Below are positions 12,701 through 24,700 of a DNA stretch of 64,000 nt, piece by piece. Below the pieces are notes generated by a model that was not told where the DNA came from, did not search any database, and worked only from the letters and a program-made list of their open reading frames with translations. The DNA comes from Gymnogyps californianus. Its lineage: Eukaryota; Chordata; Aves; Accipitriformes; Cathartidae. Position numbers and translations under genes: made by a program. Position 1 is the first letter of the stretch, and every line of letters starts with the position of its first letter. The DNA is taken from assembly GCF_018139145.2 (NCBI RefSeq), contig NC_059479.1, positions 4,030,001-4,094,000 on the forward strand, given 5' to 3'.

Positions 12701-15700
12701 TCTGTTGTTTCCTGTTTCAGAGTTTTGCCTTGTAGAAGGATATACTTATTGAATTTAAATGTGCAATATGATTGGTACATATTTCTTCCAAAAAATGTAA
12801 TAGGGCCTTAACATGGCTAATGTCAAGAGACAAACAGCAATGGCCCATTCTTATGCTTTTGATTCAACACAAAGAAAATTCTAAAGCTGATTTTAAGGTG
12901 AGACACACATAAAAAAAGCCAAAATAAAGAATGTATGGGAAAGATTTGGAATGCTAAAAAGCAGCACATCCCTGACTGAAGGATAATCCTCCTTTGGCTC
13001 AAAGCAAGAAATGAATATTCAGAGCGTGGGAAACAGAGAAACAAGATAGCTTGCTGTGAAACCAAATCAAGGGATAAATATTCAGGGCAATAAGATGTGC
13101 TATAGCAACTTTAAACACAAAAAGTATAGCAATTGCTACAGCTAAATGGATATAAAAAGAACTACTTGTTAGGAGATACATGGCAGCTTTATGCTTGAAA
13201 TATTAGTGTAGTATGTCAAAACCAGTTCAGAGGCTTCATAATGCTGAGAGCATTCCAGCAAGAGATCGTACACTTCCACATGCTGAAATAAGTGAGAGTG
13301 ACATGTGCAGATTGAGGGCACTGGTTGTGCTCCTTCCTGTCATACTAATAAATGGTTTGTTTAGCAGCAATCTAGATTCCTCTTATATTTTAAAGTTTGA
13401 AAAAGGGCATTTAAGATAGAGGTTCACTCAGCCTCTATATAATAGTATTGTCCTTGTTGCTCCACACCATTTTATACTCAGCCAAATTCAGGAACTTCCC
13501 CCCTCCACTGTTGCCTCTCTTCTCCCACCAGCCTTAGCACAAGGGCATCAGCTTTACGCATTTAAAATTCATGGTCCAGATTTCTGCAAAACTGAAATGA
13601 AATCATATGGTTAGACCTATGATTTTATAATGTCAGACAATAAGAAGCCTTTTTTGTTTAGATTTTTTTAACCATTTGAATCCTCCAGTCTTCCCCAGAA
13701 GTTAGACTGTTACTACTTTTTAAAACTGTGTGTCACAGAAATGACAGTTGGGTCTTTAAGAACGCTGTCTAATGTGAAGGATCATAATGAATCTATGAGA
13801 CTCAGCAGTACTGTGCATATAGGCTTTACACTACGTCTTCCTGAAAACAATCGGGAGCATTTCCACCTCTAGAACCACCTCCTGTATCTTGCATGTAACA
13901 CAGATTGAGAATGCTGCCATGAAAGAGTACCTTGCCTGTCATAAAACCGCCTACCAAGTTTGCAGCTACTGACAATTTATAGACAGAAGAGGAAATCTGC
14001 ACCTCTCTGAAATAACCTCAAAGAAAATTTTCTTTTAAACCCTTGAAGTGATATTAAAAAAACCATTGTTTTGTTTCATGCCAACATCAATCACTTGAAA
14101 ATGTGTACCTTAGGGGAAAGACTATAAAGTTGTACTGCAAATATAGAGACCAATCAAATGAACTAGTATTTAAACATTTTCAGAAGATAATGAGCTATAA
14201 ACACCACATCCATTCAATAAAAACAGACACAATGGAGACCTTCCCCTTCAATTACTTTAGCCGTTGATGCAAAGTATTAACAGTTTCCTGCCTGGTATCT
14301 TTTCGTGCAGATAGAGCTTGTTCTGATAAACATCTTGTGCTATATTTGTAACTAAATGTGGACTGGCTTTCCTGTTCCTATTCTCCGAATGTCACAAAAT
14401 ATTAAAGCAGGATATGTATAACAGAGCAAAGTTAACATCTCCTTTAATCACTGATACTTCTATATTTACATCCTTGTTACTCTTGAAAAGAATTACAGAA
14501 AGCTACTGTACTGAAAACAAATAATACAAATATCAGTTACTAAAATTTCTTCATCTGCCCGATTTCAGTCTGGTTCCCAAATAAGATATATTACTTCCAG
14601 GTACATAAATGGAAATTAATATTTCAAATGCAGACATGAATTCCTACATAAAAACATTAAAAATCCATCTCTCAAAATTTCTTTTTTCCTTTGGAATTAG
14701 CACAAGCAAGCATACTTAATATATTTTAATATAAATTCTATTATTGTTGTAACTTGACTGTACAATATATTATTTTTATGAAAAATAATTCTTTGAAAGA
14801 TTCTAGGGATTTAATATTAGTGGCCATTTCTGGAGCTGAAGAGTTTTGTCATAGCAATAGCTTAAAGACTGAGACCCCTTTGTTGGGACTTGTCCAATTT
14901 TCTATTGCCCAAAAAGTACCATTAGAAAAATGAGTTTAATGTCCCTTGCTGTATTTTCTGCTACTAAGAGCAGAGACATACAGTCAACACCTGGCACAGC
15001 TCCTTGCAAAAGGTTTGGAAGGTTTCCAAACCAATGTAATTTGCTTAAAACTTTTGAATCTGATTGTAACAGAAGTTACACAGTTTATCTGAATGTCCGC
15101 GTGGCATTCTTAAGATACACATTATATCTTCAAATTGTGTTTCTATTAAGCTGCAGTGTTAAGATCACATTGATGGACAAAACTGCCAGTGGCAAATCCC
15201 TAAGACAGGACATACTGAGAAGAAGCCTGACAAACACATCTGTAAGCATGATAGTGTGAAGATGAGCATTATTCTTCAGTTCTGCAAGAGTAAGGCAGCA
15301 AAGAGCAACCAAAATCTCCCTTAAATGGTAGAAGGAGATTCAGTGATCTTTAGAATATATACTGCATTTCCCTATACTGTAGAACAGAACAGGAATGAAG
15401 TATATGCAAAGCCTACATTATCTAAGAAAATGTTATTTCAAGGTGTGAAAATCATCAGTGCATTGAAATCTTTTTTTCTTTTTAGGAACACTTCACAGAA
15501 GTAATAAAAAACCAGGAATTTCTTTTGCTCCCTGCTAATGAAATTGCAAAGCTCTTGTCTAGCGATGACATCAATGTTCCAGATGAAGAAGCCATATTCC
15601 AGGCGTTAATGATGTGGGTGAGGCATGATTTGCAGAACCGGCAACGAGACCTAGGAATGCTTCTTTCTTATATTAGACTGCCTCTACTTCCACCCCAGGT

Positions 15701-18700
15701 ATGAATGTGAAGGGCTAACTGGGAACTTTTAACTACCAACTGAAATGCTTGCCTCAAGCATCATTTAGGCAGAGAAAAGAATTCTATGGAAAAGCTCTGG
15801 TTTTGGCTGGGTTTTTTTAGTGGTTTTTTTTTGGTGCGCTTTTTTTGTCTTTTTTTTTTTTTAACTGTAGAGTAGATAGGTTTATTATTTGTAAACACAG
15901 ATGAAAAAAAATCCCACAATGCCAGTGTAATTACTAGGCTCAGAATTACCTCTATACAAATGTCAGTCTAATGATATTACAAAAGTACAGTGTTTCTTTG
16001 TTGGGTAGCAACGGTGGTAGTTCTCCTCTAATAACACAGCAACTTAAATACCATGCAAAGATATGTATTTAGCTTTACCAAACTGCAGGACAGATAAGAC
16101 ACAATACTTATTTCTTTATTACCATAAAAAGTAGACAAAACCAAAAGGGTCTAGATTATTGCTGACTATTCTGAGCATTGACATTATTTGTCCTTTAAGA
16201 CTGAAAGAGACACTTCATTGAATAAGTTCCAGAGATGGACATACTGTTTTGTAGTAAGCTGACACATATACAGAAGAATCTATATATCTCATCAGAAAAG
16301 CTTATAGGAATATCAAGACTGTCAGGACACTACAGCTACTTTATAGATCTCCATGACCGAAGCTGCAAATATACAACTTTGGATTAAGCATCAAAATACT
16401 ATATATACTTAATTCAAAATATATTTAATGTATTTTAAATATATTTAATATATTCTAATATTCACAGAAATGTCCAGTACTATATGTTAGATTTGCTTAT
16501 ACTCACATCAAAAGGAGTTTTCATTCAGAGGGTGCACTACTACATTTGCAATTCTAACCTTTTTGAACATTAAAAGAAAGATTTTGGAAAAAATAAAGCA
16601 AAGACGTCATACTTAAAGTCTTTTTTTCCTACCTTTATATTGTTTTGCTTGCATTAAAGCAGACTTTCCAGCAAAGCTCAAGTGAGAGGTGGACTGAAAA
16701 TGAGTGTTCGTAGCTACAAATACTTTACTTACTAAAGTACGTACAATTTTAATGATTTAGATATATACAAGGTTCTCACTTTTCATTTCTTAGTTACTAG
16801 CCGATCTAGAAAATAGTCCAATGTTTGCAGACGACCTAGAGTGTCAGAAACTTCTTATGGAGGCTATGAAGTACCATCTTCTACCAGAAAGACGGTCCAT
16901 GATGCAGAGTCCTCGAACTAAGCCTAGAAAATCTACAGTGGGTGCACTTTATGCTGTAGGAGGTATGGATGCCACTAAAGGTAAGTTCAGAAATTAATTT
17001 AATTGTATTAATTAATTGTATTACAAACACCCAGAGAATATATGACAATTATTTAAAGATTTCTGTTAGGAAAACAGCAATTTAGGGATGAAAAAGAGGA
17101 AAAAAACCCCACAGAACACAATCCTATGTGTCAGATGTTCTTTCTTCTTGCAAGAATCATATGTTTGTAAATTATATACATACATCTTGAAGTGCAGACT
17201 AAAGAAGTTTGATTCAGATGGTGATTTTAAAATTAAGTTTTGTAAGAATTGGTGCATATAGTTTGACTTTACAAATCAGAAGGAAAAATTAATATTCAAA
17301 ATATTTCAAGATTTATTTAACGTTGTTTTAGAACCCTGTGCTCCACGTCTTGTCAAAAGATAGAAGGCTGAAAAAAATTTTGAACAAGAGGAAAATAAAA
17401 CCAAAAAGCATTACTGAACTATAGAGGACTCTTAGCTAAAGCTTATCAATCCTTATAAAATTTCAGATGGAAAGATTTGTACTTTTTCATGAGTGCAACA
17501 GTAGGTGCAGCTTTTTTCAGGACTTCATACATAGGTTTTTTTCAGGTTTGTAATGGAAAGTTAAATGTTATAAATGTATTCCAGTTTTTATTATTTGATT
17601 TTCACAACTGCAATCAGCTTACAGCTTTACACATTACACTATTCTATTTAGTAGGCAGTATATTAAATCATTTTCTACAGGAACCTTAGCTTCAAACCTA
17701 CAGCTTGGAGCCAAAGAACGATAATTAGTTTAAAGTCTAGCGACCTGCTGAATAGTATTACTTTTAGCTGTGTGAGTTCACTTTTAATAGAATCACAAAG
17801 AAGATAATCCATTTCATGGTTTGCAAAAAGTTGCTGATGACTGATTTTTCCTATGTGAGAGATCTTGCAGTGCTACCTTACTATGTTTATGCAATCAAAT
17901 CAAGTGCAAAATACACATTCATTGCCATCACAACATGAAAACACTCGTTCCTAGGACAATTTAGCAAACTGAAGTTAAACGAGCAATTAGTATAGTTTCA
18001 TTAGCAATACTGATTATTTATGAATTATATAAAACAACCAAGAATTCAAGGTAATCTTTAAACTAACATCTACCAAGACAAGAATAAAACTGTCTAATAG
18101 GTTTTTCTCAGTAAAGGTTATGCAAAGAAAGGGCTATTTCAGTCAACATCTGCACTTCCTGTTGGTGCCTCTTTTACTTATTACCTTGGAATAAAGCCAA
18201 TTGTTTGAACTTTTGCCTTTTGATGGTTAAGAAGAACAGCACTTCCTCTCCTCCCTGCTGTCCTCTACAGCTCTGACTCATATTTTGAGCCTGTGCTGGA
18301 TTGTAAGATAAAGGAAACAGCACCTAAGAGACTACGATGCACTGGAAGAACGGCTCTGAGAAGGGAGTAACTACCGCCTCTGGCAATAATACGCTTTCTG
18401 TGATAAGGAAAACTCAGGGAATGCCAGGTTTGGCTTTGTGTTTATCTCAGGTGGCATATGAAGTCAAATCTCAACTTCAAATGATCAAAAGAAGATCAAA
18501 GAGCTACTTTTGGGCTGGTATTTTGAAAAATGGGAATGTGCCTAAACCACATTAACTTTCAGAACCTACCTTCCAGGCTCTGTAAAAATTACAGCCTACA
18601 GGGTACGTATGAACACACTGTATACCTTAATATATTTTTCCTGTTTTTTAGTTAGTGTGCAAGATACTTCTTTTGAAGCTGAGAACTTTGGGGCACTCAC

Positions 18701-21700
18701 GTATTAGCACAGAATAAATGAGAAGGGATCAAAGTGAAGAAGAGCAAACAGACTAACAAAACGGAAAGAACAGTCAAAGAAATCCAGTTGCCTAGAATGA
18801 AAGAAGACAGGAAAGGGGAGAAAATAGAAGTTCTTTCTTTTATTGCAGATGGATCTGGTAGTTTCTTTCCCAGTCTATGCATCTGGAAAAGCATGTAGAG
18901 GAGAGAAAAGATATCATGAGATAAGCTCTTACTTCACTATATGTATTGAGTATAGCAGATAATCTCTAGCAGATCTCTAAACCAAATGCTACCTTTCTTT
19001 TCTGCTTTATTGCATGGTTGTTTTGCTGTTGTAAATAATTTCTTAGCCACTAACTGCCTATTGTAATTCTCAAGATACTACTTCTCTAGTCTCAAATCTC
19101 AGTCAAGGAACAGGCAGGAAATCAGCTCTGTTTTTCTCATCTGGTTGCCTTCAGCTGAGCTGAAGCTGAGCTCCAGGGTGCACGGTATGTGGAACTGGCA
19201 ATTGCCTCTTCTACCTTGGTTGTTACTCAGCCATCTCCCCATTGTGCTAAATCAGCTCTCAAAGGAGCAATTACGGCTGCTGAGTGACTGGCAGGAGCTA
19301 GTGCATGGAAAAGTGTCAGTTTTGAATGGCAGAGAGCTAGGGCCTTATGAATAGTTGCAGTAAAAACATTACTAGAAGTTCAGTGACCAGAAAAAATTGA
19401 AAATACAGCTTATATATTACAGCAGACAAACAGTTATTGCAAGGCTGCTGCAAAGGTGAACCTCAGGGAAGCTACTACCTGTGGGAACCAAATGTGTACT
19501 CACACGCAACTCAGTCTTCTGCCTGTCTCCATCCTAGAAAGGAAAATATCCAAACTATTCATGAAGATGCATGCCCAAGTCCTAAGACAGACAGACATAT
19601 GGATACATTTTCCATTTTTGATATCACTAATGGTTTAAGCACAAACATGGTTAAAGAGTACGTAGTTGTGAGGTACTATATTCATAAGGAATATAAAAAA
19701 CCCCCAAACCACAAAAAACCTGCCCTCATGCTATTTAAATGAGTAACAGATATAACTTGTCTCCAAAATCTTCAGTATTAAAAATTATTCTGGCATTTAA
19801 TTCTGCATCTTCTTGCCCCCAGTTTATTCTCATAGATTTGACAATCATATATGCACACAATTAATGCAGCTTTCTCACTGGGTTCACATTTCATAACTGA
19901 AGTTCTCAGGGAGGCACAGTAAAAGTCCACACACAGAATTTCAATGTTTTACAATTTAATAATGTTTTGGGTTGTACCGACTACTGACTGCTGGGTACTG
20001 ATCAGTTCTTGGCTACCTCATAATACTTACGTTTTTAACAGGTACCACTACAATTGAAAAATATGACCTTAGGACTAACAGTTGGATACAAATTGGTACT
20101 ATGAATGGTAGACGATTACAGTTTGGAGTTGCAGTAATTGACAACAAGCTCTATATTGTGGGAGGAAGAGATGGTCTGAAAACTTCTAACATTGTTGAAT
20201 GTTTCAACCCTATCACCAAAGTTTGGACTATAATGCCTCCTATGTCAACACACAGACATGGTCTAGGTAAGAGGTGCTCTTTCTAAATACCTTGCATCAC
20301 ATACAAATGAGTTTTGATTGACACAAACACTGTTGACATAACTTTTTAAAGCATTTAATAACATGTGGCAATATTTGTAGAAGACATTTTTCAAAGACAG
20401 AGTTGCCTATTGCCATAATTTTATGAAATTCACAGTGAATGAAGAATATGAATATGAAGTCTATAATTTATTTCTGGAACTATGAAAAAATAAGGGTAAG
20501 TTTACAGTTGAGGAGACTGTAAGGGAGGGAATATGATGATTTCTGAATGATTTATATATCACAGTTCTTATGAAAAAGCTGGCTTCTCTTAAGTTTACAG
20601 AAACAGGTATTGCTTGAAATCGTTGGTAAGTTCAAATGACATAGAATATTTTTATTTTAATAAATATTAGAAAAAGATTGATCCGGAATTATTCAGTAAA
20701 CCTTTGTGGCTTGTATCACCTTCTCCACCACTTGGTGGAGAAAGTCAAGTGTAGGGTTCCTACCAGCTAGTCTGTCAAATTTATAAACCCAAATACTAGT
20801 AGGTAGCAAAGGAAAAGAAGACAAAACAGATTAAATAATTCTTATTGAAGTCTTTATAATTACCAACTGCAGGGGCATAGTTCTACCCAACAAGTAGGTC
20901 ACGGCAGTAAATTTGAGTGCCCAAAGTTAGGCTTCTATCTGTGCATCTGCCTGGTTTGCAAAGCTGCCTTACACTTACAGCTCCTATTAGCTTCAGTGTG
21001 ATTTTGCGGAGAGTTAGCACTTTTGAAAAAATCAGGCCATGTATATTTAGGCCTGAAAAGACGGATTTAGAAAACTTTTAAGCAGCCAGATTCAAACATT
21101 TTGCCTTACTTAACAAAGGAAGCAAAGAGCAGCGGCAGCTGCCCAAAGGGGAGGCACCAAAGGCCTTCTCTCTGGAGAAGGATAATGACACAGAATATGC
21201 GTACACAGAGCTTTGCAGAGACAGCCAAGTTCACTCTCCTGTGCCTCAAGGACAACAGACACAAGCCAGCTCTTATCCAAAAGTATGTTCCCTTTACAGG
21301 CAGGAAAATGTTATGGTACTTTAGCCAGTAAGGACAGCCAGATATGTACCCAGTCAGGCTTCATGCTGGCAGGACTACAGAGCTTCAGCTGGCTCAGAAT
21401 AAGGATAGGTGGTTGGTTTGGGCATATTTTTCATTGCCTGGCTCAACCTTTGCCTTTCTTTAGAAGAATAGCATTGTTTCTCATTTAGGGGCTCAAATTT
21501 GTTTCAGAACAAGGTCAACAGAAGTGGAAGAGATCAAAGTCCAAGAAGAGAACATCAGAACTAAAGCAGCTTTCCTCTAATCTTTTGGCAAAAGATAATG
21601 CTTATTCAGAAAAACACTGTATATGAAGTACTTTGTTTATCTTTGTTTATCCTGACAAATGACAAGGCAGCTTTTAGATAGTTTAATACCAGCTAAAATT

Positions 21701-24700
21701 GCGTATCTGCATACAGGGAATTAAAGTATCAAGTTAATACACTATTGGTCACTGAAATTATTAGATACTGTAATTTGTCCCTTATTCTATCTTTTAAGGA
21801 GTAGCAATGCTTGAAGGACCAATGTATGCTGTTGGTGGCCATGATGGATGGAGTTACCTTAATACTGTAGAAAGATGGGACCCACAAGCACGGCAATGGA
21901 ATTACGTTGCTAGCATGTCAACCCCTAGAAGCACCGTAGGGGTTGCAGCATTAAATAGCAAGTACGTCAACAGGAAAAACTCTCTTTGGTTTTTCATTTG
22001 CTTCCTTCCTTGGAAATACAGTTTCTTAAATTTTCTTTTCAATCTTTTAGTAATTAATCACCTCAAGAAAACAAAGAGAAAATATAATGCACAAAAATAA
22101 GAAAGTAAAGCTTTTCCTCTGTTGTGCGGTAAATTGTTTTCAAACTTGCAGTCATGTTTTAAACGTATTTCAGCCCTTTTAAGTTATAGCAATTTGAAAA
22201 TGTTGTTACACGCATATCAGAATTTTACCTAGAATATAACTTAAGGGGATATAAGATCAGCTACTTAAAAAAAAATATTCCAAGTTTATGTTTACATTTT
22301 AAAATCGCTGTGTCTAGGGAAACACCATCTGAAAGAATGTGTACAGAAACAAAGTCATTCCTCTGTCATTTTACACCTCCTGCATGCATCTACAACTTTA
22401 ACATACAAGTTCACAGTGAAGAATAATTTTTAAAAGATTAAAGGTATATGGCACGTTCAATGAAAGGAAGACAAGTTTAATAATTAGGTATGGAATAAAC
22501 AACCTTCTATAAGTCTTATCCTACCCAGATTTATTCTGCCCTTCATCTATTGCTTAAATACACTGAGATCATGTGTTCAACTGTGCACTGGTTTTCCCAA
22601 CAAGATTTTCAAAACTTCTTTAAACATCCTGCTAAGACACTAAGGCCACTCAAGCACTTTTACATGGGAACAGACACATGTATGAATCTACTGCGTAACC
22701 TGTACTGAACAGTGTGTTACACCTTGCTGTACGTTCCTATTTGAAAGTAGCTGTATTTCTGCATGAGGAAGAACAATTAATAAATTAATGCCTAACAGAA
22801 TTCTGTTTTCCTTCTTCAGCGACATAGTCTTGTGCTGGAAATACAGAAGCCTGTAAAAGGTCCCATGTTATGTTGGAGACCACGGCTTGAGCCAACCTTC
22901 CTTCTATTTAAATCTGTGGAAAGCTCTTAGCAATGACAGTTTGTAGGGGCTGGGAATATTACAGTTGCAGGCACACAACTGCATTTATCCTGAAACTTTA
23001 TCACTGGCTTCCCTGTTCACTTCTTAAATTCCAGAGAAAGAGAGGATAAAGAGCAGAAACAAAGATGTCAGCAAACAGATATTTGCAAATGCGAAACTTC
23101 TTCACATACAAGTCAGGGTTTTGCATTCAAACATGACATGATTTTAATCATTAACTCAAAAGTCCAAGAGAGGCAGAACTGCCTGTTCAAGTCCCTGTTG
23201 TATCTCAGAGGAAATGTTCTCAGCATAAACTTCACCAGAAACTCCTGTTGGTACCTTCCACAGCGACATGCAGGAAACCACTTTGTCAAAGAGGAAATTC
23301 AGCTTGATCCTGACTCTGTTCTCAATCACTCCTGATACAAGCTGTCTCCAGCCTGGCTTAAATCATGTCTGTTAGTCTAGTGATGTAATTTCTGGCACAC
23401 CAGGGGAAGCTGACATCAAATGTCCATCATTCAGTGCTACTGCTGCGGTCTAACCAAGCAGAAAACTTCTCCTTTTCCTGTTTCCCTAAGTCATGCAGTA
23501 TTTTTTTTCTATTCAACCCCACCAGAAAAGACTTTAAGTTTCTGTGGAGCAACACTTTTTGACCAATAAATGGTCTATTGAAAACATCAGTCAATAACGC
23601 TATATTTGTTCTTTTCCTTAGGCAATGGGAAACACTACCATGTTTCTAGACACGTTACGGAAAACAAAAAATCCCAACCAATCTGTTTGTATATACTGTG
23701 ATTTCCTCTCTCTGTGAAAGCTGTGTAAACAAGTAGTCTGTACCTAATGCATAATGTGAAAAGAAAATAAATCAAATCCTCAAGTTTTTTATGGGTCAAG
23801 CAACAAACTGCACAACCAAACTCAAGTCTGTCTTCCATTCACAAACATCAGAAGAGATAGCTAGAAATTTTGTATTATTCTAACAGTGGCCAAGAAGTTT
23901 CTAGTTAAATTATACATCAGAGCGGTCTAAAAATTTTTACAGTCATTGGAGAAAAAAAGGCACTTCTTAAGCAAAATTCAACTGATCTGTTTCAGGTGAC
24001 TTACTCTGGACAAGTCCACATGTTCCCTAGGTCTCTAATCAGTTGCACTAAGTAAATTCAATATTTCATGGCAGCAAGTAATGGTCAGGATTTGAAAGGG
24101 ACCCGAACAATTGGCACACTCAACATCTGAACATGTCTGCTATTACATCCAGTATGCATACTATCATAGTCTAGCAGCATCCAAGTTAGCTTGAAATACA
24201 AAAGAAATTCAGGCTTTGTAAAATTCTTTGACAAAAAGCCACAACCCCCCCATGCTTCTTAATGTGGATTTCCACCATCTATTCTTACATGTTGTCCCAA
24301 CATCAGCTGGTTTAAATCTCCAGTTGTTTGCTAAGTGCCTTTACACTGAACAGACAAGATGACATACCTGTATGGTGACTTCTGTCCAGCAGATTTTCTT
24401 AAATACAAACATTGAGGGAAATATATTTAATATATTTTTGACATATGTTTTTGATATATAATGACATTATTAAAGTTTTTATGTATTAACAGTATAGGAA
24501 AAATGCTTAATGCGATACTAAGATGTCAAATACTCCATAAGCCTGTCATAAGGAATACTACTCATATGTTTCAAACATATGTAGCATCTTTCAATTAAAT
24601 TCTATCTATAGGTCACATTTAATGAAGTTGACATGCATTTTTAAGCTTAATTTTCATATGTGACTGCTTGAAAATTTACACTGCAAATGAAGAATATAAC

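Noticed and set aside
12472..12735. 87-codon frame in intron 4
   Set aside because: No splice borders, no family resemblance, ATG in ordinary intron sequence.
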